Shown: positions 25,524 through 33,449 of the stretch, piece by piece
Numbering within the stretch: position 1 is the stretch's first letter
Layout: the number at the start of each line of letters is the position of its first letter
Source of the DNA: CAZKHG01 sp964552655
GTDB lineage: Bacteria; Bacteroidota; Bacteroidia; Bacteroidales; Tenuifilaceae
Reading direction: 5' to 3'
Assembly (NCBI GenBank): GCA_964552655.1
Contig: CAZKHG010000036.1
Coordinates: forward strand, 1-35,379
Length of the DNA stretch: 35,379 nucleotides
Made by a program: the position numbers and the translations under genes
The notes under the pieces: generated by a model
The model's input: only the letters and a program-made list of their open reading frames with translations
Databases searched by the model: none
Told to the model about the DNA's origin: nothing

Positions 25524-26570
25524 TTATTTTTCTTTTTGAAGCGCATTCCACCCCTGGGCTGTCAGTTTAATTTCCTGCCCATTGGAGGCAACGAGCATCG
25601 CCCCGGAATTTTCGGGTGTGATATGACCAATTATTGAAATACCTTCGGTTAGTTTAATCTTATCGTGTTGGTGAATCGGGACAGTAAACAGGAATTCATA
25701 ATCTTCACCGCCGTTTAGTGCAGCAACAAACGGATCAATTCCCATCTCCTCGGCTATACGATAAGTTTGCTGGTCAACCGGAATTTTTTCGGGATAAATC
25801 CTGCACCCCACTTTAGAATTTTTACATATATGCAATGCTTCAGATGATAAGCCATCGGATATATCAATCATAGCATTGGGTTTGATATCCAGATTCTTTA
25901 TTTGCTCAAAGAATGTTTTTCTGATTTCGGGTTTCAGGTATCGTTCCAGCACATAATCGTACCCTTCAAATTGAGGCTTTACATTCCGGTTTCCTTGAAA
26001 CACCTTCTTTTCCCGTTCAAGCAGCTGAAGCCCCATGTATGCTGCTCCGAGATCTCCAGTTACACAAATCAGATCGTTTTCTTTTGCCCCGCTACGATAG
26101 CAGATATTATTATCCTCCACCATGCCAAGTGCAGTAATACTCAAAGTCAAACCAGTTAACGATGAAGTGGTATCACCGCCGATCAGATCAACGCCATACA
26201 TTTCGCAGGCCAGGTAAATCCCTGAGTACAACTCATCAAGATCTTCAAGACAGAATCTTTTGGAAACACCGATCGAAACTGTAATCTGACTTGGAGCGGC
26301 ATTCATGGCATAAATATCGCTCAGGTTAACAACCACTGCTTTATAACCCAAATGCTTAAGCGGGAAATAGGTTAAATCGAAATGAATACCTTCCAGTAGA
26401 AGATCTGTGCTGATTACCAGCTGTTTTCCTGTTGGATTAATCACTGCCGCATCGTCCCCAACCCCATAAATTGTGGAAGTATTATTTTTGGTTGCCTTGG
26501 ATGTTATGTGGTCAATCACACGAAATTCGCCCAGCTCGTATAACTCAGTCCGTTTTGGTTTTTCGCTCAT
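25524..26570 (-). CDS. thiL: Thiamine-monophosphate kinase
   Basis: This 348-residue enzyme phosphorylates thiamine phosphate to thiamine diphosphate. Family motifs are GVGDDAAVI (36-44, Mg-ATP binding), LLLEGIHFDL, a conserved NLSDIYAMNA, GVDLIGGDTTSS (Mg-binding Asp), DLICVTGDLGAA and ISDGLSSE, and a C-terminal NGGEDYEFLFTV. All key acidic residues are present. It ends 11 bases from the convergent methyltransferase gene. The upstream leader shows no clear promoter, so it may depend on transcription from the porin side. Confidence 0.95.
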   Translation of the reverse strand: MSEKPKRTELYELGEFRVIDHITSKATKNNTSTIYGVGDDAAVINPTGKQLVISTDLLLEGIHFDLTYFPLKHLGYKAVVVNLSDIYAMNAAPSQITVSIGVSKRFCLEDLDELYSGIYLACEMYGVDLIGGDTTSSLTGLTLSITALGMVEDNNICYRSGAKENDLICVTGDLGAAYMGLQLLEREKKVFQGNRNVKPQFEGYDYVLERYLKPEIRKTFFEQIKNLDIKPNAMIDISDGLSSEALHICKNSKVGCRIYPEKIPVDQQTYRIAEEMGIDPFVAALNGGEDYEFLFTVPIHQHDKIKLTEGISIIGHITPENSGAMLVASNGQEIKLTAQGWNALQKEK

Positions 26571-26662
26571 TTTTGTAGTCAGGAGGTTATATATAGTTAG
26601 ATATTTTTTATTTCAAGTTTAAATTATCAGCTAATAATTAAATCGGGTGATTGACTAGTTTG

Positions 26663-27367
26663 CTACCTATTGATAATCCCTTCTTTTCTTAGCGCATCAA
26701 TAAAATACTGTTTATCAGGCAAAGTTGAACTTTCCAGGCGATCAAACCAGAACTTCATGGTAGCTGAATCGCCGTTATCCTTGAATATCCTAATCAGGTT
26801 AAAGTAGGAGTAACCATATACATGGGTGGGAAATTCGGGAATTTCCTCAACCACTTTCATGAAGCAGCTGATGGCTTCCTGGGTTCTATTGGCTGCATAA
26901 TGCTCAACCCCAATGGTGTAGTTGTTTATGTCCTCATTGAGCTTTTTATCAAGGATTATCCCTTTAAAGCTGAAGCAGGCCTTATCGCAATCCTCAATTA
27001 GGTTAATCAGCCGGGGAGTTGATTTGATGGATGGAAAAACCAGTGTGAACCTTAGCACCTCACCGATGCTGGTAAAATTATGAACCGACGGGCAGGTAGG
27101 GATACCACGGGTTCTTATGAGGAAGTAGCGGTAAAAAGTTTTAGGATCTTCGATGTAAATTTTCTTATCGGCACAGTACCAACCCCCAGCAGCCAGCTTA
27201 TTCTCAATGGAAAGATTGATTACGGTTGAATCGTTATAAACGGTAATCCGGTTGATTTTAAGTTCGGGTTGGCTTTGTTCAGCAACATTAGGATTATCAA
27301 TTGCCAGTTGTGCTTTAGCAGTTTGATACATTCCTAAAACCAGTATGATGGGGAAAAGCTTTTTCAT
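26663..27367 (-). CDS. Secreted protein of unknown function with possible TPR-like C-terminus
   Basis: I do not recognise the family. The 234-residue product has a signal peptide (cut after TAKA, before QLAIDNPN). An N-terminal beta-rich half (about 35-130) contains KINRITVYNDSTVINLSIEN and cysteines near GWYCADKK, IPTCPS, EDCDKACF. The C-terminal helical half (about 140-230) contains YTIGVEHYAANRTQEAISCF and YSYFNLIRIFKDNGDSATM, like tetratricopeptide helices. It is probably periplasmic or surface-associated. It lies 63 bases downstream of the FadL-like porin gene, with an intrinsic terminator almost touching its start codon, so its expression may rely on read-through. Confidence 0.8.
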   Translation of the reverse strand: MKKLFPIILVLGMYQTAKAQLAIDNPNVAEQSQPELKINRITVYNDSTVINLSIENKLAAGGWYCADKKIYIEDPKTFYRYFLIRTRGIPTCPSVHNFTSIGEVLRFTLVFPSIKSTPRLINLIEDCDKACFSFKGIILDKKLNEDINNYTIGVEHYAANRTQEAISCFMKVVEEIPEFPTHVYGYSYFNLIRIFKDNGDSATMKFWFDRLESSTLPDKQYFIDALRKEGIINR

Positions 27368-27370
27368 GCT

Positions 27371-27406
27371 AAAAAAATAGGGTTGGGAGTATGTTTCCCC
27401 AACCCT
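27371..27406 (-). terminator. Intrinsic terminator after the FadL-like gene, abutting the next start codon
   Basis: Read on the minus strand, AGGGTTGGG (27406-27398) pairs perfectly with CCCAACCCT (27387-27379) around a 10-base loop and is followed by an A and then seven T (27377-27371). The downstream ATG begins only three bases beyond the T-run, at 27367. Confidence 0.88.
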
Positions 27407-27430
27407 GTAAAATTAAGAATAAAATGGATA

Positions 27431-29086
27431 CTACAGCTTAATGTCAACACCAATTGCTGCAACAATAGTACTACGGTTATAAGTATCTGTAAAGTTAACA
27501 GGGAATATAGCCGGTGGAGCAAACATTCTATGATCCTCCAGATACATTGATAGCATTCCTCCAAAATTAATTGCTATCATATCGTTGATTGTATATTTCA
27601 AACCTGCACCAAATGTATTTGTACTAAGCGAATGGCTTAAATCACTCTGATATTTTTCATTAACACCAGTTTGAGTCCTTAAATAACCAGCACTAACAAG
27701 TAGTTTGTCAGTAACTGAGTATTCAGCACCAATAGCAAATTCCCAGAAGTTTTTATCAATTACCTTTTTATTATCTACAAAAACACTGGTGTAATAATCC
27801 TTTTTACCATAGTTTACTTTCTTGTCAAAGTAATAGTGGAATCCACTGCTGATTGCAAGTTTATCGGTAGCTTTATAGGCTACGCCAACTGATAAGGTAG
27901 AAGGCATATCAAAAGGAGTCTTTAGCCCATCGCCATAGAGGCCTGTGTTATCCACTTTTGTTTTATTGGTAACATTCATCTCGGCTTTGTACTCATAGCG
28001 AATGCCAATGTTCAGCTGATCAGATACTTTTAGGTTTACACCAAGTATTGGAGCAATACCGGAACCATTCTGTTCAGCATCAACCTCTTTATCTTTTGTG
28101 TTGTTGGCATTAGCAGTCATTCCATTGGCATTAGCAGTAAAAACAGGAGCCGCAGCAACCAGCACTGTTCTGGCCTGGGTAAGGTTCATAGCTGCAATGG
28201 CAGCAGGAGATTGCCCGGCAGCACCAAGCAGACCTTGTATCTGAGCCACCTGAGTAGGTGACAAACCAACTGTGGTTCCATCTGATAGTAAGGTAGTTGC
28301 GCTTGCAGGAACAGCTGTAAAAAGTCCTTGCAGCGCTGCTGAAAATTGTGTTGCCCCAGTAGCCCATCCTGTAAAAGTGGTAGCAGCATCCGTGAAGAAT
28401 TGGGTGGCTGAAACCATGGAACCGGTGTAAACATTAGCTCCCTGGTTAAATGCTGGTTGGTTGGGGTTTATTTGAATATTCTTCAAATAGCCAACATAAG
28501 AGTTTTTGGCAATTAAGTACCTGAAACCAACGCTGATAGAAACCATATCGTTAATTGCATAGGAGCCATTAGCCTGAAGTCCCCAGATAATTGATTTCCC
28601 TTCGAAAGAAGTTTCAAGGCTATATTGGCTTGTTGCAATTCCCTTTGCAGTTAAAGCTGCGGGAATTGCAGCGATCTGCTGCTCAAAGGATGGCAAACCG
28701 TTATCGAATTTTGCACTTCCACCGCCACCAACTGGTTCCAATCCAAAAGAAAAGGCGACCTTATCCTTTTTGTAAACCATATAGAATGTTGGGAAAAGAG
28801 GAGCCAAAACACCGCCTTCGAATTTTGTACGATTGATATTTGGATAGTTAGTTGTGATTTCCCTGGTCTGGCTAATATACTGGTTATTTACCTGGATGTA
28901 AAAACCATCAGCCAGGAAGGCTACACCGGCGGGGTTGTAATAAACAGCATCAATGCCTAATGTTGCATCCTGTGCTGGCATGCGAATGTAAGCAGCGCTA
29001 AGGTTTGCATTGGTAACAATACCCCCTGCAAATGCCATTGGGCTTATAAGGCCTATCAGCATTAAAACAAGTAGTGTTCTTTTCAT
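27431..29086 (-). CDS. OmpP1/FadL/TodX-family outer-membrane transport protein
   Basis: This 551-residue barrel has a signal peptide (ends MAFA, residue 20). Its N-terminal plug segment carries the family NPA motif (GIDAVYYNPAGVAFL, 44-58) that in FadL gates a lateral path for hydrophobic compounds. Strands with YAINDMVSISVGFRYLIA, LNIGIRYEYKAEM, VGVAYKATDKLAI and LLVSAGYLRTQTG and a short C-terminal strand (IVAAIGVDIKL) make up the barrel. Between about residues 205 and 345 lies a long Ala/Thr-rich, strand-poor insertion. It should move fatty acids or other hydrophobic molecules across the outer membrane. A strong terminator follows. I found no TAnnTTTG element upstream on this strand. Confidence 0.92.
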   Translation of the reverse strand: MKRTLLVLMLIGLISPMAFAGGIVTNANLSAAYIRMPAQDATLGIDAVYYNPAGVAFLADGFYIQVNNQYISQTREITTNYPNINRTKFEGGVLAPLFPTFYMVYKKDKVAFSFGLEPVGGGGSAKFDNGLPSFEQQIAAIPAALTAKGIATSQYSLETSFEGKSIIWGLQANGSYAINDMVSISVGFRYLIAKNSYVGYLKNIQINPNQPAFNQGANVYTGSMVSATQFFTDAATTFTGWATGATQFSAALQGLFTAVPASATTLLSDGTTVGLSPTQVAQIQGLLGAAGQSPAAIAAMNLTQARTVLVAAAPVFTANANGMTANANNTKDKEVDAEQNGSGIAPILGVNLKVSDQLNIGIRYEYKAEMNVTNKTKVDNTGLYGDGLKTPFDMPSTLSVGVAYKATDKLAISSGFHYYFDKKVNYGKKDYYTSVFVDNKKVIDKNFWEFAIGAEYSVTDKLLVSAGYLRTQTGVNEKYQSDLSHSLSTNTFGAGLKYTINDMIAINFGGMLSMYLEDHRMFAPPAIFPVNFTDTYNRSTIVAAIGVDIKL

Positions 29087-29479
29087 ACTTTTTGGTTTAT
29101 TGGTTTAAGTTAAATTTTAAGTTTCTTTTTTTTGAAGGTTGATTTAGAATTTTATTTATTAATACTTAGGTAAAATGCTGATTTTGACGACCTTTTATAC
29201 ATCGTTTGACAACGAATTGGTTTGCGGCTATTGACCGATAAATATTTGCCCTGTGCATCGGTTCAGGGTTAAATTTGTTCGCTAATTTAGATAATTATTA
29301 ATTACCTCCAAATATTTTGTTTTCTCAATTAAGGTTCAACTTAAAAAAACTTTGTTTTTAGAACAAACCACTATTTCAGCTGTTTTTATTACATTTTCAT
29401 CATATTTTTTTCAGGCTAATTTTTTTTTACTAACTTATACACTTATTTTTTAACCGGTAAAACCATAAATTAAAATGTA
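29087..29479. other. Divergent intergenic region between FadL-like and C1 peptidase genes
   Basis: These 393 bases are very AT-rich, with several long T-runs (for example near 29121, 29404 and 29421). They contain one complete promoter match for the rightward gene, listed separately. I see no open frame with protein-like features and no convincing RNA gene. Confidence 0.6.
29245..29277 (+). promoter_or_regulatory. Possible promoter for the C1 peptidase gene with long leader
   Basis: TTTG at 29245-29248 and TAAATTTG at 29270-29277 are 21 bases apart, a full Bacteroidota pattern. It would give a leader of about 195 bases before the ATG at 29480. A chance match is possible in this AT-rich stretch. 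Confidence 0.35.
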
Positions 29480-30676
29480 ATGTCACAGAAAATAAAGATC
29501 ATTTCGATACTTCTGCTGGTATTTTGTACAACCTTCTTTTCTGAAGCACAGGAAAATAAAAGCGGGTATCAGTTTAACATGGTGAAGCAGCTAAAAACCA
29601 CGCCTGTAAAAAATCAGCAAAGCACAGGTACCTGTTGGAGTTTTGCCACAACCTCCTATATTGAAACCGAACTGCTAAGAATGGGTAAACCTGAGTATGA
29701 CTTATCGGAGATGTTTTTTGTGAGGTATGCTTACCCGGAGAAGGTAAAACAGTTTGTTCGATACCAGGGTGCTAATAACTTTGGTGAAGGAGGGCAGGCT
29801 CATGATGTTTTCAACGTAATGCGGAAATATGGCATTGCTACAGAAGAATCCTACAACGGGAAAAATTATGGGCTGAATTATCATAATCATGCGGAGTTGG
29901 TAGGTGTGCTGAAAGGAATGCTTGATGCAGTTGTAAAAAATGAAAACGGGAAGCTTTCAACTGCCTGGTTGCCTGCTTTTGAATCCGTTCTTGATGCTTA
30001 TCTTGGGAAAGTTCCCCGCGATATCCTGGTTAGTGGCAACATTTATAATCCCAAAAGCTTTTTTGAAAGCACCGGGTTTAAACCCGATGACTATGTTGAA
30101 ATCACATCGTTTAACCATCACCCTTTTTACAAAAAAATAATTCTGGAAATACCCGATAACTGGGCTCACGATTTATATTATAATATTCCCCTGGATGAGC
30201 TGATGCAGATTATAGACTTTGCCATAAATAAAGGTTATAGCGTATGTTGGGATGGCGATGTTAGCGAAAAGGGTTTTGCCCATAACAAAGGCTTTGCCAT
30301 ACTGCCCGCATCTAAAATTGAGGAGATTGCTGGGTCTGAAAAAGCAAAATGGGCCACTTTAACCGAAAATGAACTTAAAACCCAGATGTACGCCTTTAAC
30401 GGCCCGGTTCCGGAACAGGCAGTCAATCAGCAAAACCGGCAGGACAACTTCGATAACCTTACATCCACAGATGATCACCTGATGCATATCACCGGTATAG
30501 CCACCGATCAAAATGGAACAAAATACTATTTCACCAAAAACAGCTGGGGCACAACCGATCATATCTATAATGGATTCCTATACATGTCAGAATCGTACGT
30601 GAGAATGAAAACCATCGCCATTATGATTCATAAAGAAGCAATTCCCAGAGAAATTGCTTCTAAGCTTGGTTTGTAA
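29480..30676 (+). CDS. Secreted C1-family cysteine peptidase, bleomycin hydrolase/PepC-like
   Basis: This 398-residue peptidase has a signal peptide (about 1-23, ending FSEA before QENK). The papain-like active site is complete. Q46 (oxyanion hole) and C52 lie in VKNQQSTGTCWSFATTS with the normal six-residue spacing, the His is in DDHLMHITG (H333), and the Asn is in KNSWG (N354). The large insert between the Cys and His halves and the DLSEMFFVRYAY segment match aminopeptidase C / bleomycin hydrolase rather than plain papains. Those relatives are cytoplasmic hexamers, whereas this one is exported. It likely trims peptides in the periplasm or outside. No propeptide and no type IX sorting domain are evident. 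Confidence 0.9.
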   Translation: MSQKIKIISILLLVFCTTFFSEAQENKSGYQFNMVKQLKTTPVKNQQSTGTCWSFATTSYIETELLRMGKPEYDLSEMFFVRYAYPEKVKQFVRYQGANNFGEGGQAHDVFNVMRKYGIATEESYNGKNYGLNYHNHAELVGVLKGMLDAVVKNENGKLSTAWLPAFESVLDAYLGKVPRDILVSGNIYNPKSFFESTGFKPDDYVEITSFNHHPFYKKIILEIPDNWAHDLYYNIPLDELMQIIDFAINKGYSVCWDGDVSEKGFAHNKGFAILPASKIEEIAGSEKAKWATLTENELKTQMYAFNGPVPEQAVNQQNRQDNFDNLTSTDDHLMHITGIATDQNGTKYYFTKNSWGTTDHIYNGFLYMSESYVRMKTIAIMIHKEAIPREIASKLGL

Positions 30677-30696
30677 AATTTGATCACCATTATGTA

Positions 30697-30734
30697 AAGG
30701 ATTTGCAGTTTCTCCTCACTGTAAATCCTTTTTT
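30697..30734 (+). terminator. Rho-independent terminator after the C1 peptidase gene
   Basis: AAGGATTTGCAGT (30697-30709) pairs with ACTGTAAATCCTT (30718-30730) over 13 positions with one G-T wobble, around an 8-base loop, and runs into six T (30729-30734). Confidence 0.9.
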
Positions 30735-30763
30735 ATTAAATTTACTCATTCATATTAGAATTT

Positions 30764-31486
30764 ATGACACCCGTTGATATTTACAATGAAATTAAAACCT
30801 GTTGCATTGCCAACCAGAATGAAGCGGTGGTTAAAAAGTATTCCCGGTATTTCAAAGAAGGTTATGATGCCTATGGGCTAACCCATGAGATAATTGAAGC
30901 TAAAATTGACGAATTAATAGTGAATAAGCATGTTGATTTTACGCAAGCGGTTGAAGTTTCTCGCCTTCTCATACCAACAAGGAAGTATGAAGAAACTAGC
31001 TTTGCTATTCTTCTGATGAAGCGGTTCAAAAAACAGTTTACCCCTTCTGTATTCATCGAAATCAGCAAGTGGTTTGATATTGGGATCACTAACTGGGGCC
31101 ATACCGATGCGATTTGTTCCGAGCTTATTGCCGTCTTTCTGGAGAAAAAGATTATCACTTACCATGAAATGAAGGATTGGCTCAACGCTCCCAATAAATT
31201 TAAACGCAGAGCGGTTCCGGTATCCTTAATTAAATTGCTTAAGTACACCAATGAATATCAGGCTTTTCTTGATTTTATTGAACAGCTGATGACTGACCCC
31301 GAACGCGAGGTTCAGCAAGGTGTTGGCTGGTTTCTTCGCGAAGCCTGGAAGAAACAGCCCGAAACCACCGAAATGTTCTTAATGAAATGGAGAGATACAT
31401 CTCCCCGATTGATTTTTCAGTATGCAACTGAAAAAATGTCGGCGGAGCAAAAGCTCCATTTCAAGAAAAGTAAAAGGATAAAATGA
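30764..31486 (+). CDS. DNA alkylation repair protein, AlkD-like
   Basis: This 240-residue all-helical protein belongs to the HEAT-repeat DNA glycosylase family, which removes positively charged alkylated bases such as 3-methyladenine and 7-methylguanine. The positions corresponding to the AlkD active-site Trp and Asp appear as W111 and D115 in ITNWGHTDAICSEL. The family segment VQQGVGWFLREAWKK gives W189 near the C-terminus, and KFKRRAVPVSLI marks the DNA-contacting helix. The start lies 29 bases after the preceding terminator. It overlaps the acetyltransferase gene by four bases (ATGA), so the two are translationally coupled. Confidence 0.88.
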   Translation: MTPVDIYNEIKTCCIANQNEAVVKKYSRYFKEGYDAYGLTHEIIEAKIDELIVNKHVDFTQAVEVSRLLIPTRKYEETSFAILLMKRFKKQFTPSVFIEISKWFDIGITNWGHTDAICSELIAVFLEKKIITYHEMKDWLNAPNKFKRRAVPVSLIKLLKYTNEYQAFLDFIEQLMTDPEREVQQGVGWFLREAWKKQPETTEMFLMKWRDTSPRLIFQYATEKMSAEQKLHFKKSKRIK

Positions 31487-31938
31487 CTGCAGAAAACGAC
31501 AATTTTCATTTCTCTATCAGGGAAGTTGTGATTGGTGATTTGCAAAGCATATATAACTTGATTTGCGATCTGGAGGACCAAAAATTAGACTTCACCCTTT
31601 TTGAGAATACTTTTAGAGAAAATCTAACCGATAGTAATGTTATCTATTATGCTGCATTAGCCGATAAATGTATTATTGGGTTTGTCAGCCTGCACATTCA
31701 GCACATTCTCCATCACAGCAAACCAACCGGTGAGGTTCAGGAGCTGATTATTTCCCCTGGCTATCAGGGACATGGAGTGGGCTCAATGCTGATGCATAAA
31801 GTGGAATCAGTTGCCCGTGAGCTGAAACTTGAAGAAATTGAACTCACCACCCGGGTTTATCGGGAGCATTCGCAAGTTTTCTATAAACAGCTTGGGTATG
31901 TAAATACGCATTTCAAATTCGTAAAAAAGATGAGTTGA
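31483..31938 (+). CDS. GNAT-family N-acetyltransferase
   Basis: This 151-residue protein has the GNAT fold: an N-terminal strand and helix (FSIREVVIGDLQSIYNLI), central strands (GFVSLHIQHIL, GEVQELIISPGYQ) and the acetyl-CoA loop Q-G-H-G-V-G with helix SMLMHKVESVARELKL. A final segment is typical of N-acetyltransferases (YREHSQVFYKQLGYVNTHFKF). The substrate is unknown. Its start overlaps the AlkD-like gene stop by four bases. It converges with the YkgJ-type gene across a 5-base gap. Confidence 0.9.
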   Translation: MTAENDNFHFSIREVVIGDLQSIYNLICDLEDQKLDFTLFENTFRENLTDSNVIYYAALADKCIIGFVSLHIQHILHHSKPTGEVQELIISPGYQGHGVGSMLMHKVESVARELKLEEIELTTRVYREHSQVFYKQLGYVNTHFKFVKKMS

Positions 31939-31943
31939 ATCTG

Positions 31944-32438
31944 CTACAGTTTTGATTCTACCCGTATTTTCTCAAGTATCAGATATACCGCAGGACAAAC
32001 TTTTGAATTCTTTAAAGTAAGGTCGAATATTTGCTGGATTTTTTTTCTGTCGGTATGTGGATATTCCCTACAAGCCTTCGGGCGTTCGTCATAAATCTGG
32101 CAGTAATTGTTATCTAGCAAGAACGGACAGGGGGTTTGTCTAAAAACGTAGTCGTTATCCTCATCAATTCTTAAGTACCTCTCAACCATTTCAAATGGTT
32201 TGATTTTGAGTTTCCGGGAGATCTTTTCAAGGTCTTTATTGGTAATAATCGGGCTGATACTTTTGCAGCAGTTGGCACAATCAAGACAATTCAGGGTTTC
32301 AAATATTTCATTATGGAGTGAATGAAAAATTTCATCCACCCGGGATGATGGCTTTCGCTTTAGAATTTTTAAAATCTCCTTGTTCCTTCCCTCGTTATTT
32401 CGAGCTAGCTCTTTAAGTTTATTCAGGTCTATCTGCAT
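31944..32438 (-). CDS. YkgJ/UPF0153-type cysteine-cluster protein
   Basis: This 164-residue protein carries the cysteine pattern of the putative Zn- or Fe-cluster family: C51-x2-C54-x2-C57-C58 (CLDCANCC), then C104 (TPCPFL), C113 (YCQIYDERP) and C123 (ACREYP). The biochemical role of this family is not settled. I chose the ATG at 32438; the frame is open to 32501, but those extra residues fall inside the EamA gene and are not typical. With this start it overlaps the upstream transporter gene by 20 bases, so the two are co-transcribed. Confidence 0.85.
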   Translation of the reverse strand: MQIDLNKLKELARNNEGRNKEILKILKRKPSSRVDEIFHSLHNEIFETLNCLDCANCCKSISPIITNKDLEKISRKLKIKPFEMVERYLRIDEDNDYVFRQTPCPFLLDNNYCQIYDERPKACREYPHTDRKKIQQIFDLTLKNSKVCPAVYLILEKIRVESKL

Positions 32439-33351
32439 CCTCTTTTCTGATAAAAATCCCGTTGAAAATACCAATATTGATTTGTGAAAGCAGCAAACCA
32501 ACTATCACAACTGCAATTCCAATCATCTTGATAATGGTAAGCGTTTCACCAAATTTAAAGTATGCAATAACAGCTGTTAGCACAGGTATCCCATTGGTGA
32601 AAATGTTGGCTTTTGATATCCCAATTCGTTTAATCGAATATGTCCAGAAAATAAAGGCAAAGGATGATGCGAAAATAGCAAGCTTTAGCAACGGGACAAC
32701 TGCATCAATGGTTATAGGAATGGTAATAAAATAGTTGTATTCAAATATCAGGAATAATGGCAGAAAGAAAAAAATGCCTATACTATTCTGGTAAGTAACA
32801 ATAGAAAAAACGCCATATCTTGCCGAGAGTTTTTTTATAACAATTGAGTAGCCAAGTGCTGCAACTACCGCCAGGAACATTAATACTACACCCAATGGGT
32901 TTGCATCTATCTTTCCAAAACCATTATGAAAAATTACCAGCCCAACCCCGCTAATTGAAATGATAATCCCCAATAAATTCATTCTGGAAATTCTTTCGTT
33001 TAGGAAGTAGTAAGCCCCGATGGGGCTGAAAAGAGGTATCGTTGTTATAATGACTGCTGCCAGCGTAGATGAAATTAGGCTAACCCCAAAACTTTCCCCG
33101 ATGAAGTAAAGGAACGGTTCAAAAAAAGCCAGAAGAATGAAGTATTTGATATCTTTCAGATGAATCCTGTTTAACCTTTTTATGGATGATGTGAAAACAA
33201 ACAGGAATATGCTGGAAATGATTAACCTCAAAAAAATCAGGGTAATGGGTTTAAAATAAACAAAGGCATCTTTATACCATACAAAAGAGAAGGCCCAGAA
33301 AATCATTGCCAGGGTTAAACTTAGATATAAAGTGATGGTTTGCTTATTCAT
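32419..33351 (-). CDS. EamA-family (DMT) transporter
   Basis: This 310-residue inner-membrane protein has about ten hydrophobic helices in two EamA repeats. The first includes MIFWAFSFVWYKDAF and ITLIFLRLIISSIFLF, ending with ISSTLAAVIITTIPLFSPIG. The second runs from about residue 150 with GVVLMFLAVVAALGYSIVIKKL and ends with TVIKMIGIAVVIVGLLLSQ-like sequence. Members export or import small metabolites such as amino acids or nucleotides; the substrate here is unknown. The start at 33351 is chosen because it opens the first helix; upstream in-frame residues to 33438 look non-coding. It is divergent from the M20 gene and overlaps the cysteine-cluster gene. Confidence 0.9.
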   Translation of the reverse strand: MNKQTITLYLSLTLAMIFWAFSFVWYKDAFVYFKPITLIFLRLIISSIFLFVFTSSIKRLNRIHLKDIKYFILLAFFEPFLYFIGESFGVSLISSTLAAVIITTIPLFSPIGAYYFLNERISRMNLLGIIISISGVGLVIFHNGFGKIDANPLGVVLMFLAVVAALGYSIVIKKLSARYGVFSIVTYQNSIGIFFFLPLFLIFEYNYFITIPITIDAVVPLLKLAIFASSFAFIFWTYSIKRIGISKANIFTNGIPVLTAVIAYFKFGETLTIIKMIGIAVVIVGLLLSQINIGIFNGIFIRKEDADRPE

Positions 33352-33449
33352 TTTTTTGGATGATATTCCGTTAAACAGCTTGCGAAGATAATCTTTACAA
33401 GTAACTTTATATAATATTTTAGCTGGTGAGTAGATCAAACATTTTGGTC

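Noticed and set aside
28131..28434. Antisense-like alternate frames inside the FadL gene Ala-rich insert that could suggest a nested gene.
   Set aside because: They have Cys/Ser- or Gln/Leu-rich products typical of shifted reading of a GC-repeat stretch and no start signals.
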